DNA of 24,217 nucleotides. It comes from JANXYY01 sp035530875. Lineage in GTDB: Bacteria > Actinomycetota > Actinomycetes > Nanopelagicales > Nanopelagicaceae. Shown one piece after another: positions 1 through 6,972 of the stretch. A model generated the notes under the pieces. The model saw only the letters and a program-made list of their open reading frames with translations, had not been told where the DNA came from and did no database searches. The stretch is from the NCBI GenBank assembly GCA_035530875.1, contig DATKUB010000060.1:1-24217 (forward strand). The letters run 5' to 3'. The position numbers were made by a program, and so were the translations under genes. Positions within the stretch are counted from its first letter, which is position 1; the number at the start of each line of letters is the position of its first letter.

Positions 1-114
1 TAACACTCTCTCCGTCGCTTGATCCTCGCCTAGAGGCCGAACGACAGCATCGCCACGACGAAGCAGGCGGCCACGGTTAGTCCGTCCGCTACTGATTGGT
101 ATATCGCTATCCAT
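1..114 (-). CDS. N-terminal fragment of a minus-strand protein, possibly an aminoglycoside phosphotransferase-like kinase
   Basis: An open frame begins at the ATG complementary to 112-114 and runs off the left edge after 38 codons. It is not interrupted within the window. The visible residues start MDSDIPISSGRTNRGRLLRR and continue with GDAVVRPLGEDQATERVL. A G-R-T-N stretch followed by a short strand ending in V-R-P resembles the glycine-rich start of small phosphotransferases of the aminoglycoside/choline kinase fold, where a similar 'GDTVRRP' motif follows the first strand. That is pattern recognition on very few residues and could be wrong. The upstream sequence has only a weak GGGG as a ribosome binding site. 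Product assignment is low confidence; that a gene starts here is more likely than not. Confidence 0.4.
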   Translation of the reverse strand, partial: MDSDIPISSGRTNRGRLLRRGDAVVRPLGEDQATERVL

Positions 115-529
115 ACCCCGTTGACTTTACTGGCCATGACAAATTTGTCGTCAGACTCTCTGTCTTTGCTTTTAGGATGAATTTCTCAAGTGCTCCCAGC
201 CTCAAGTGCCCCCAGCCAAGTTCGCAGGCACATGCTGGGGTGATTACGTCAGCAAGGACAGTGCAGATATTGGAATGCGCCCGTATGGTGATGAGTTTCT
301 TGAAGAACTGTAAGGACCAGACCGATCTTCGACCCACGGATTTCCTTAACAATGCATTGCTCAACTGTCTGTTCAGGTTTGGCGGCGGCGTGAGAAAGAA
401 CCTCAACGAGAACTTGGCGCATTGGAAACTTCCAGGATCGGGTGCGCAGGTTCCTTTGCCAGAGACGTTGCCATAGATGTTCCAGATGAGGGCGGATCTG
501 AACGTACGAAATAGTCCTGGCAAGATCCT
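115..529. other. About 415 bases with no supportable gene
   Basis: Open frames of 126 codons (plus) and 138 codons (minus) overlap here, but neither translation looks like a folded protein family, neither has a convincing ribosome binding site, and they cover the same bases. The stretch contains a 16-bp imperfect tandem duplication (185-216) and an inverted repeat (ccccagc at 210-216, gctgggg at 234-240, 17-nt loop) without a T tract. It may be decayed sequence. I see no tRNA, promoter or recognisable mobile-element end. Confidence 0.5.
185..216. repeat. 16-bp imperfect tandem duplication
   Basis: ctcaagtgctcccagc (185-200) is followed directly by ctcaagtgcccccagc (201-216). The two copies differ at one base. 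It lies in the gene-less stretch and looks like a local slippage duplication rather than a functional element. Confidence 0.7.
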
Positions 530-531
530 GG

Positions 532-581
532 CAAAATCAGAAAGAACAGGTGAGTTGGTATGAAAAATACCCTCTGACCTG
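532..581 (-). terminator. Terminator-like hairpin downstream of tRNA-Gly
   Basis: Read on the minus strand, a 15-nt arm (complement of 567-581) pairs with a second arm (complement of 547-561) at 12 of 15 positions across a 5-nt loop. It is followed by a T-rich stretch TTCTTTCTGATTTT. It begins 12 nt after the tRNA 3' end. This is the layout of an intrinsic terminator for tRNA-Gly. The stem has three mismatches, so strength is uncertain. A shorter T-rich stretch on the other side could make it work in both directions. Confidence 0.5.
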
Positions 582-593
582 GTCTTTTGTCTG

Positions 594-666
594 AGCGGAC
601 GACGGGACTCGAACCCGCGACCCTCACCTTGGCAAGGTGATGCGCTACCAACTGCGCTACGTCCGC
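594..666 (-). tRNA. tRNA-Gly (anticodon GCC)
   Basis: The complement folds as a 73-nt tRNA. The acceptor stem is GCGGACG/CGTCCGC, the D arm contains GCGC-AGTTGGTA-GCGC, and the anticodon stem CACCT/AGGTG encloses loop TGCCA within CTTGCCAAG, giving anticodon GCC. The T arm is CGGGTTCGAGTCCCG and the discriminator base is T. CCA is not encoded (CAG follows), so it would be added after transcription, as is common in actinobacteria. The gene stands alone, divergent from pabB. Confidence 0.95.
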
Positions 667-697
667 ACTTTGTCGAAAGACGATCTCGACCGGTCAG

Positions 698-727
698 AAT
701 CTAGCGCACCGCTGCTCGCAGACCCAA
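698..727 (-). promoter_or_regulatory. Weak candidate promoter for tRNA-Gly
   Basis: On the minus strand, TTGGGT (complement of 722-727) and TAGATT (complement of 698-703) are separated by 18 nt and lie about 30 nt before the mature 5' end of tRNA-Gly. The match to sigma-70-type boxes is partial (3/6 and 4/6). The position is reasonable but the sequence evidence is thin. Confidence 0.25.
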
Positions 728-769
728 ACGAGACACAATTTTACTCAGACGCGGCTATGTTCAATCCCT

Positions 770-1795
770 GTGAGCGACCTGGCCAGTGCCGTTTCCTTTT
801 TTCATGCCGAGGGAGTCCTTGCAACGGACTTGCTTGAGGTGAGCCATGACCTTCGGGATCTGGAGCGCCCCGGCTTCTGGGCAGTGGTTGGCACGTTCGA
901 AGAGACGTGGACCCTAGCCAGGTTCCGCCGAGTCGAAGCATTGCCGTTGCCACAGCCGCTAGGCACATGGAACCCGGTTCCGATAGAGGCCTGGCAGTCA
1001 TCTCTTGATCAAGACCAATATGAATTGGCAGTTGAAAAAGTAAGAGCAGATATCGCCGACGGCACCGTCTATCAAGCTAACATTTGCCGCGTCCTATCTG
1101 CGCCGCTGTCCACAAAGCATGATCTGCTTGCCTTAGCTCATCGGCTACAAATGGCAAACCCGGCGCCACACAGTTGTTTTCTCCGGTTGCCTGGACTTGA
1201 AATCGTATGTGCATCACCGGAACTGTTTCTAAGAAGAGACGGCGAAGATCTAATTTCGAGCCCGATTAAAGGCACCGGTGCCATGGCTAATGACATGGGA
1301 AGTAAGGATGCCGCCGAAAATGTCATGATTGTGGATCTGGTTAGAAACGATCTCGGTGCTATTGCAATAACGGGAAGTGTTGAGGTCCCTCGGCTGCTAG
1401 CAGTTGAAGAGCACCCAGGACTATTTCATCTCGTCTCAGATGTGACGGCGAGGATAAGGAACGGCATCACTTGGGCGGAAATTTTCTCCGCTAGTTTTCC
1501 ACCCGGATCAGTTAGCGGTGCTCCAAAGTCGTCGGCGCTCAGAATTATTCGTGAACTCGAACCCTCTCCGAGGGGGCCCTACTGCGGAGCGATTGGTTGG
1601 ATCGATGGTGACCGCGCGGATCTAGCCGTAGGAATACGCACCTTCTGGCAAGGCGACGATGAGATCCTCAGGTTTGGTACCGGCGCTGGTATCACCTGGG
1701 GAAGTGATCCCCGAGCTGAATGGCGCGAGACTGAATTGAAGGCAGACCGGTTGATTGGTCTTGCCGCCGGGTGCGAAGTAGCCTTGCCAAAATGA
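770..1795 (+). CDS. pabB: Aminodeoxychorismate synthase component I
   Basis: Chorismate-binding enzyme of 341 residues. It would convert chorismate plus ammonia (from a glutaminase partner, PabA) to 4-amino-4-deoxychorismate for p-aminobenzoate and folate synthesis in the cytoplasm. The PIKGT motif (165-169) carries the lysine that marks PabB rather than TrpE. Also visible are ENVMIVDLVRND (183-194), PPGSVSGAPK (244-253), CGAIG (272-276) and GAGITWGSDPRAEWRETE (305-322). It is shorter than the roughly 450-residue E. coli enzyme: most of the N-terminal non-catalytic part is missing, as in other short actinobacterial versions. The GTG start at 770 has no clear ribosome binding site, and no in-frame start lies just upstream. 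The stop overlaps pabC by ATGA. No pabA is present in the window. Confidence 0.9.
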   Translation: MSDLASAVSFFHAEGVLATDLLEVSHDLRDLERPGFWAVVGTFEETWTLARFRRVEALPLPQPLGTWNPVPIEAWQSSLDQDQYELAVEKVRADIADGTVYQANICRVLSAPLSTKHDLLALAHRLQMANPAPHSCFLRLPGLEIVCASPELFLRRDGEDLISSPIKGTGAMANDMGSKDAAENVMIVDLVRNDLGAIAITGSVEVPRLLAVEEHPGLFHLVSDVTARIRNGITWAEIFSASFPPGSVSGAPKSSALRIIRELEPSPRGPYCGAIGWIDGDRADLAVGIRTFWQGDDEILRFGTGAGITWGSDPRAEWRETELKADRLIGLAAGCEVALPK

Positions 1796-2616
1796 AAATC
1801 TGGGTAGGCGACCGGCTGTTCGATCGCGATGAGGCGCGGGTCAGCGTTCTTGATCATGGCTTCACCGTTGGCGATGGCGTTTTTGAAACGATCAAAACGA
1901 TCGATGGCGTTCCGTTCGCTCTGGCTCGGCATTTGGATAGGTTGGAGCGAAGCGCGGTGGGCATGCTGCTTCAGGTTCCAGAACGGGCGCGGCTCATCTC
2001 AGCGATCGCCAGCGTCCTGTCGGCAAATCCGGTTCCTGGCCTTGGCCGACTCCGATTGACTTGGACCGGGGGAATTGGACCTAGCGGATCCGGCCGAGAC
2101 CCAGCTGCTGAACCAACTCTTGTAATAACTCACATGCCGACCACTAGTTGGGCGGAGCGAGCCAAGATTGTCACAGTTGATTTTCCGCGCAATGAGCGCT
2201 CGCCACTAGCCGGAATCAAGTCCACTTCATATGCGGAGAATGTTCTTGCGCTCGCCTTTGCAAACGAGAAAGGTGCCGACGAAGCAATTTTCGGCAATAC
2301 CCGAGGCGAACTTTGCGAAGGTACTGGTTCGAATATTTTTCTCGTTGTTGGCGAGGAACTTCTAACGCCTCCGCTGTCGAGTGGTTGTCTACCGGGCATC
2401 ACCAGATCACTTGCAATTGAATGGTGCGGCGCCAGAGAAATCGCCATGCCAATCTCGGTTCTGATGGAGGCCGAAGAAATTCTCCTTGCTTCGACAACTC
2501 GTGATCTGCAGACCGTGGGTCAGGTGAATGCTCGAATCATGCCCCCCGCTACTAGACGTGGCCGTGAGGCTAAAGATGCATTTGCCGCGAATGCCGGTAC
2601 TCGGCTTGATCCGTAG
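1792..2616 (+). CDS. pabC: 4-amino-4-deoxychorismate lyase (class IV PLP aminotransferase fold)
   Basis: 274 residues when started at the ATG that overlaps the pabB stop (ATGA), chosen over an upstream GTG inside pabB because of that coupling. It would release pyruvate from aminodeoxychorismate to give p-aminobenzoate. Class IV PLP features: DHGFTVGDGVFET (21-33), the PLP-binding lysine in GIKSTSYAEN (K143), and the CEGTGSNIF segment (175-183) with the conserved Glu. On sequence alone a branched-chain or D-amino-acid aminotransferase cannot be excluded; adjacency and coupling to pabB decide the call. The TAG stop shares its G with a GTG that would begin the decayed transporter gene, so the three were probably once one operon. 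Confidence 0.85.
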   Translation: MKIWVGDRLFDRDEARVSVLDHGFTVGDGVFETIKTIDGVPFALARHLDRLERSAVGMLLQVPERARLISAIASVLSANPVPGLGRLRLTWTGGIGPSGSGRDPAAEPTLVITHMPTTSWAERAKIVTVDFPRNERSPLAGIKSTSYAENVLALAFANEKGADEAIFGNTRGELCEGTGSNIFLVVGEELLTPPLSSGCLPGITRSLAIEWCGAREIAMPISVLMEAEEILLASTTRDLQTVGQVNARIMPPATRRGREAKDAFAANAGTRLDP

Positions 2617-3297
2617 TGGCCCTCGTAGACTATCCGGTTGGTGCGGCGATCCTCGGCGCGACCAGAGCAAGTTACGGCCGCCTTCACCTTTGATTTGATT
2701 CTCTGGCACTGGTCTATTCGCGAGAATGGTGCCGGCATGGCGACTGTCTTGGGGAATTTAGCTTCAGTGGTGGTCGCCTTGCTCGCTTAGCTTCTGTTTC
2801 GAGAAAAGCCTGCGATTAAATTGGTTGCTACTTTGCCAATAGTGCTTCTCGGAGTCGTCTTCGGGCTCGGATGTTCCATCGTTTATGCGTTCTTTATAGT
2901 GCTTTTCCGAGAGGGCGCTAAAGATTTGCGCCGGTTGGCCGGACCGTTGCTTGATGCAACTGCGGTCGGCGGACTTTTTGCCCTTCTCGTCGGGCCGTTA
3001 GTCGGTGGGGTTCACTTATTACCTTCACTTCATTCGCAGTTCTGGCTGATTGTTCTGGCGCTCTCATGCCAAGTGCTTGGGTGGCTAGTCAGCTCAGTGG
3101 CCCTCCCAAGACTGCCGGCTTCCCTCACCGTACTCATTCTGCTAATCCAACCGGTCGGGGGAATTGCAATCTCAGCAATCGTGCTGGGCGAAAGGCCATC
3201 GTTGATGCAATTGACGGGCGCGCTGGTGATTGTCGCTGGAGTGGCCTACGCGGTACGGGGAAGTCGCACTCAGGTGAATATCCCTGAGGTAGTCTAG
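2616..3297 (+). pseudogene. Decayed EamA/DMT-family transporter (premature TAG and 5' deletion)
   Basis: The intact 3' half (2821-3297 reading frame, about 158 codons) is hydrophobic and matches the second EamA repeat, with VLILLIQPVGGIAISAIVLG and ERPSLMQLTGALVIVAGVAYA. In the same frame upstream, the DNA still encodes FDLILWHWSIRENGAG, then MATVLGNLASVVVALLA, then TAG (2788-2790), then LLFREKPAIKLVATLPIVLL. Relatives have a Trp at the stop position, so TGG to TAG is the likely lesion. Further upstream the frame breaks: GTG at 2616 gives MALVDYPVGAAILGATRASY and then meets a stop, and most of the first two helices are missing. A complete member has about 10 helices and 280-300 residues. Sequencing error could explain the TAG but not the 5' loss as well. 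A half-size protein from the TTG at 2821 is conceivable but has no ribosome binding site. Confidence 0.72.
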
Positions 3298-3307
3298 GCA
3301 CGATTAA

Positions 3308-3379
3308 GGGCTATTAGCTCAGCGGGAGAGCGCTCGCTTCACACGCGAGAGGTGGCTGGTTCGACACCAGCATGGCCCA
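3308..3379 (+). tRNA. tRNA-Val (anticodon CAC)
   Basis: 72 nt cloverleaf. The acceptor stem is GGGCTAT/ATGGCCC (one G-T pair), the D arm GCTC-AGCGGGA-GAGC, the anticodon arm CTCGC-TTCACAC-GCGAG giving CAC, and the T arm GCTGG-TTCGACA-CCAGC, with discriminator A. CCA is not encoded. It lies 65 nt upstream of the thrS start on the same strand, so tRNA and synthetase mRNA may share a transcript. Confidence 0.95.
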
Positions 3380-3444
3380 CGCGATGCGTCATCAGGTCGC
3401 TGAAGCTTCAACCGAAGCAACGGAAGTCAATTACAGGAGTTTTC

Positions 3445-5430
3445 GTGCCGCAGATCACCCTTGATGGCCAGGTTAGAGAGATCGAGACAGGGCAGGCCGT
3501 CAAAGACCTCTATGCCGAGCGCCGCGAAATCGTCGTGGCTAAGGTCAATGGGGTCCTGAGCGACCTCACGACACTGCTCAATGACGGCGACGTCGTGACT
3601 TGCGTGGCGATTACGGATCCGGAAGGCTTGGCGGTCCTGCGCCATTCGACGGCTCACGTGCTAGCGCAGGCCGTTCAACAGACGTTTCCCGATGCCAAAC
3701 TAGGAATTGGCCCCCCGATCAAAGATGGTTTCTATTACGACTTCGATGTTGCGCAGCCATTTACGCCGGAGGATCTAAAGACGCTTGAAAAAGCGATGGA
3801 GCGGATCGTAAAGGCGGGCCAGCTCTTTTCAAGGCGAGTCGTGACTGACTCCGAGGCTCTTTTCGAACTTGCTGACGAACCTTACAAATGCGAGTTGATC
3901 GGGATCAAGAGCGGCACTGCCGGTGAAGACGCAAGCGTTGAAGTGGGCGCAGGAGAGTTAACCATTTACGACAATTTTGATCGTAATGGCGAGCGGGCTT
4001 GGGGAGACCTCTGTCGGGGACCGCACCTTCCTTCGACTCGTCTGATTCCGGCTTTCAAATTGATGCGATCCGCCGCGGCGTATTGGCGCGGATCGGAGAA
4101 GAACCCGACGCTGCAGCGAATCTATGGGACTGCTTGGCCGACAAAAGATCAATTACACGAGCATCTTGCATTCCTCGTCGAGGCTGAGAAGCGAGATCAT
4201 CGTCGTCTTGGAAATGAGTTGGACCTCTTCTCGTTTCCTGAAGAAATCGGATCGGGCCTTGCAGTCTTCCATCCGAGGGGTGGAATCATCCGTCGAGAGA
4301 TGGAAGATTACTCGCGTCGTCGTCACGAGGAAGAGGGCTACGAGTTCGTCTACTCACCGCACTTGACCAAAGCAGCACTCTTTGAAACCAGCGGCCATCT
4401 TCAGTGGTATGCGGATGGCATGTATCCGCCAATGGTTCTGGACGAAGAGCGGAACGAGGACGGCAGCGTTAAGAGAGCCGGCCAGAGCTACTACATGAAG
4501 CCGATGAATTGTCCGTTCCACTGCCTGATTTTCCGTTCGCGCGGGCGAAGTTACCGCGAACTTCCACTCAGGCTTTTTGAATTCGGAGCCGTCTATCGCT
4601 ACGAAAAATCAGGGGTCGTCCACGGGTTGACGCGCGTTCGCGGAATGACACAAGACGATGCACACATCTACTGCACGACGGCGCAGATGCCTGGCGAATT
4701 AGATTCGCTCCTCACGTTTGTGCTCAACCTGCTGCGAGATTACGGACTAACCGATTTCTATCTTGAGTTGTCAACCAAAAATCCTGAGAAGTTCGTTGGC
4801 GAAGATAAGGATTGGGAAACGGCCACACAGGCTCTTTATGATGCCGCTGCCAAGCAAGGACTCGAACTGGTTCTTGATGAAGGCGGAGCGGCTTTTTACG
4901 GTCCGAAAATTTCGGTGCAGGCTAAGGATGCGATCGGTCGCACTTGGCAGTTATCAACGATCCAAGTTGATTTCCAATTGCCGCAGCGGTTCGAACTCGA
5001 GTTTGCTTCCAGCGACGGAACCCGTGAGCGCCCAGTAATGATTCACCGCGCCCTCTTTGGTTCAATCGAACGTTTCTTTGGTGTTCTAACCGAACATTAT
5101 GCGGGGGCATTTCCGCCGTGGTTGGCACCGGTTCAGGTTGTTGGCATTCCGGTCGCAGAGGCATTTGTGGGTTACCTTGACGAGATCATCGCAACTTTGC
5201 GTAAGCGCGGGGTTCGCGCCGAAGTTGATGCTAGCGATGATCGGATGCCTAAGAAGATTCGAAATGCGCAGAAGCAGAAGGTTCCTTTCATGCTCATTGC
5301 CGGTGGCGAAGATCAGGCTGCTGGGGCGGTCTCATTCCGCTACCGAAATGGCGAGCAGCGAAATGGTGTGCCGATTAATGAAGCAATCGACGAGATCGTG
5401 AATTCGATCGCGACTCGGATCCAGGTCTAA
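3445..5430 (+). CDS. thrS: Threonyl-tRNA synthetase
   Basis: 661 residues, full length for the bacterial class II enzyme that charges tRNA-Thr. The GTG start at 3445 is chosen because AGGAG lies 5 nt upstream (3435-3439); the longer open frame would run through tRNA-Val. Domains in order: TGS (about 1-62), editing domain with HSTAH (67-71) and CRGPH (190-194), catalytic core, and C-terminal anticodon-binding domain (about 560-661). Zinc ligands Cys356 (MNCPF), His407 (DDAH) and His534 (MIHRALFGS) are all present. Motif 2 is visible around FEFGAVYRYEKSG and motif 3 around HRALFGSIER. The stop overlaps the next ATG by one base (TAATG). No T-box or other leader structure was found in the 65 nt after tRNA-Val. 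Confidence 0.97.
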   Translation: MPQITLDGQVREIETGQAVKDLYAERREIVVAKVNGVLSDLTTLLNDGDVVTCVAITDPEGLAVLRHSTAHVLAQAVQQTFPDAKLGIGPPIKDGFYYDFDVAQPFTPEDLKTLEKAMERIVKAGQLFSRRVVTDSEALFELADEPYKCELIGIKSGTAGEDASVEVGAGELTIYDNFDRNGERAWGDLCRGPHLPSTRLIPAFKLMRSAAAYWRGSEKNPTLQRIYGTAWPTKDQLHEHLAFLVEAEKRDHRRLGNELDLFSFPEEIGSGLAVFHPRGGIIRREMEDYSRRRHEEEGYEFVYSPHLTKAALFETSGHLQWYADGMYPPMVLDEERNEDGSVKRAGQSYYMKPMNCPFHCLIFRSRGRSYRELPLRLFEFGAVYRYEKSGVVHGLTRVRGMTQDDAHIYCTTAQMPGELDSLLTFVLNLLRDYGLTDFYLELSTKNPEKFVGEDKDWETATQALYDAAAKQGLELVLDEGGAAFYGPKISVQAKDAIGRTWQLSTIQVDFQLPQRFELEFASSDGTRERPVMIHRALFGSIERFFGVLTEHYAGAFPPWLAPVQVVGIPVAEAFVGYLDEIIATLRKRGVRAEVDASDDRMPKKIRNAQKQKVPFMLIAGGEDQAAGAVSFRYRNGEQRNGVPINEAIDEIVNSIATRIQV

Positions 5431-5957
5431 TGCAATTTGATGGAGTTGGCGTGCCGGACGCCTGGCAGCGCATCTGGGCGCCGCACCGGATGGCCTACAT
5501 CCAGGGCGAAAATCGGCCGAAGGATGCCGATGATCTGGTGGGATGCCCATTCTGCCGGATCCCGACAATCGGTGATGATGAAGCTTTGATCGTGGCCAGA
5601 GGGTCGCTGGCGTACGTGGTACTCAATCTTTATCCATACAACGCGGGTCATACTCTGATTTGCACTTACCGTCATGTGGCTGATTACACGGACCTTACCG
5701 ATGAAGAAGTTGCCGAAATAGGTTTGTTGACGCAACGAACAATGCGCGCGATCCGTAGCGCCAGTGGAGCTCAAGGCTTCAATCTTGGCATCAACCAAGG
5801 CGGTATCGCTGGTGCCGGAATCGCAGCTCATTTCCACCAGCACGTTGTTCCCCGCTGGGGAGGAGACGCAAACTTTATGCCCATCATCGGTCAAACAAAG
5901 ATACTTCCGGAGATGTTGAGCGATACCAGAGCGCTAATCGCCGCGCACTGGAGTTAG
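5430..5957 (+). CDS. HIT-family nucleotide phosphorylase/hydrolase (AP4A phosphorylase-like)
   Basis: 175 residues. The histidine triad is AHFHQHVVPRW (His134, His136, His138), and an N-terminal CPFC (39-42) resembles the Cys pair seen in relatives. The mycobacterial protein at the same position (Rv2613c, between thrS and pgsA) is an AP4A phosphorylase, so degradation of diadenosine polyphosphates formed by aminoacyl-tRNA synthetases is the likely role; the exact substrate is inference. Translation is coupled to thrS by a 1-nt TAATG overlap. The 3' end overlaps the convergent RNA methyltransferase gene by 24 bp. In mycobacteria pgsA follows directly; here it lies about 4.7 kb away. Confidence 0.85.
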   Translation: MQFDGVGVPDAWQRIWAPHRMAYIQGENRPKDADDLVGCPFCRIPTIGDDEALIVARGSLAYVVLNLYPYNAGHTLICTYRHVADYTDLTDEEVAEIGLLTQRTMRAIRSASGAQGFNLGINQGGIAGAGIAAHFHQHVVPRWGGDANFMPIIGQTKILPEMLSDTRALIAAHWS

Positions 5958-6593
5958 GTGCTGCATTCCCCAGGCGTACATTGCGATAGCGCCGGCGGCG
6001 GAAGCGTTCATGGACCGTGTTGATCCATATTGGTAGATGGCGTAAATGACCTCGCAGGCCGAAATCGCTTCGTCTGACATCCCAGTTCCCTCTTGACCGA
6101 ATAAGAGGACGCAGTTCGTCGGCAGTTTAGCTGTCTCTAAATTGATGGACCCGGGAACATTGTCAATTCCTATTACCAGAACGTTTTCTTTCGCCGCCCA
6201 ATTCGAAAAATCGACGATCGTAGGATGATGAAAACGGGTGAGATACCTATCGGTAACCATTGCTCCGCGTCGGTTCCAATCACGTTTGCCGATAATGTGC
6301 ACGCCGGCCACATTGAAAGCATTTGCCGTACGTACGATCGAACCGATGTTCAAGTCGTGGTGCCAATTTTCAATCGCAATATGTAGTGGATTTCGCTTGG
6401 TATCGAGATCGGCGACAATCGCTTCAACGGTCCAATACCGGTATTTATCAACTACGTTGCGGCGATCGCCGTTGGCAAGAAGTTCTCGATCCAGGCGTGA
6501 ATCTTCGGGCCAGGGAGTTGGGTGTGGGCCAACTCCAACCGCAGCGTAAAACTCCCCTGGCCCAACATTTTTTGGATCAGCAATTTCCGGCAC
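5934..6593 (-). CDS. TrmH/SpoU-family RNA 2'-O-methyltransferase
   Basis: 219 residues from the GTG at 6593, chosen because AGAGGAG lies about 10 nt upstream and a candidate -10 box lies between here and the longer start at 6647. SPOUT methyltransferase motifs are clear: NIGSIVRTANAF (82-93), LLFGQEGTGMS (163-173) and YGSTRSMNASAAGAIAMY (189-206). The Asn-x-x-Ser-x-x-Arg, Glu and Ser-x-Asn residues are those used for SAM binding in the trefoil knot. It would methylate a ribose 2'-OH in tRNA or rRNA. The about 75-residue N-terminal extension before the knot is not recognised. The specific target cannot be read from the sequence. It is divergent from the AbrB-like gene and convergent, with overlap, with the HIT gene. 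Confidence 0.85.
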   Translation of the reverse strand: MPEIADPKNVGPGEFYAAVGVGPHPTPWPEDSRLDRELLANGDRRNVVDKYRYWTVEAIVADLDTKRNPLHIAIENWHHDLNIGSIVRTANAFNVAGVHIIGKRDWNRRGAMVTDRYLTRFHHPTIVDFSNWAAKENVLVIGIDNVPGSINLETAKLPTNCVLLFGQEGTGMSDEAISACEVIYAIYQYGSTRSMNASAAGAIAMYAWGMQHLTPVRGD

Positions 6594-6652
6594 GGTCGTC
6601 TGGCTCCTCTGAGATATCGGCACGACCAGCATATTCGCGTGACACACCTGAG

Positions 6653-6717
6653 ATTATCCACAAATCCCAAAGATGGATACGTGGTATCTTGGCAAAGTGG
6701 ACAGAGTGGAGGGCGAA
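6653..6717 (+). promoter_or_regulatory. Divergent promoter region with a perfect inverted repeat
   Basis: GATAC-GTG-GTATC (6676-6688) is a perfect 5-bp-arm inverted repeat. Its right arm overlaps an extended -10-like element TGGTATCTT (6682-6690) reading toward the AbrB-like gene, followed by GGAGG at 6708-6712, 5 nt from its ATG. On the minus strand GATAAT (complement of 6653-6658) lies about 60 nt before the methyltransferase GTG, which puts the inverted repeat at the -35 position of that promoter. Autoregulation by the AbrB-like protein through this site is inference. Confidence 0.4.
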
Positions 6718-6972
6718 ATGGACGCCAAAGAACTTGTTGAAATTGATTCCCGCGGACGAGTAACGCTTGGGCGAGCCAGGGTGGCACCGGGACGCTACCT
6801 ATTGGAGGTCGCCAGTGATGGCGTTCTGATACTGCATCCCGCAGCGGTAATGACGACGGCACAGGCTCGACTCCTTGTCCGACCCGACATCATGGAAATA
6901 ATCGATGCCATGGCTAACGAACCGTCAAATCCGTCAGAGCGCGGTAGGCCAAAGAGATCGCCATCCCCGTGA
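6718..6972 (+). CDS. SpoVT/AbrB-like DNA-binding protein, candidate antitoxin
   Basis: 84 residues from the ATG at 6718, supported by GGAGG 5 nt upstream; an upstream ATG at 6673 lies inside the inverted repeat and promoter and is less likely. The core VEIDSRGRVTLGRARVAPGR followed by a strand pair ending in DGVLILHP resembles the swapped-hairpin AbrB fold (strand, glycine-rich turn, 'GRVTL', strand). The tail after about residue 68 is polar and basic (GRPKRSPSP). The stop overlaps the GTG of the next gene (GTGA), so the two proteins are translationally coupled, with the putative antitoxin first, as usual for type II modules. Family membership is by pattern; function as antitoxin is inference. 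Confidence 0.6.
   Translation: MDAKELVEIDSRGRVTLGRARVAPGRYLLEVASDGVLILHPAAVMTTAQARLLVRPDIMEIIDAMANEPSNPSERGRPKRSPSP

Noticed and set aside
210..240. Inverted repeat ccccagc/gctgggg as a terminator
   Set aside because: The loop is 17 nt, the stem only 7 bp, and no T tract follows on either strand.
96..523. Overlapping open frames of 126 codons (plus) and 138 codons (minus)
   Set aside because: They occupy the same DNA, lack ribosome binding sites, and neither translation resembles a protein family or has a clear domain pattern.
3380..3444. Possible T-box or leader-peptide control of thrS
   Set aside because: Only 65 nt separate tRNA-Val from the start codon; no T-box sequence, terminator hairpin or Thr-rich leader is visible.
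3352..3444. Longer N-terminus for thrS
   Set aside because: The extension would translate the 3' end of tRNA-Val; GTG 3445 has a well-placed AGGAG and gives the canonical TGS domain start.
6594..6647. N-terminal extension of the RNA methyltransferase to GTG 6647
   Set aside because: The candidate -10 box would place the transcript start at about this point, and AGAGGAG supports the GTG at 6593 instead.
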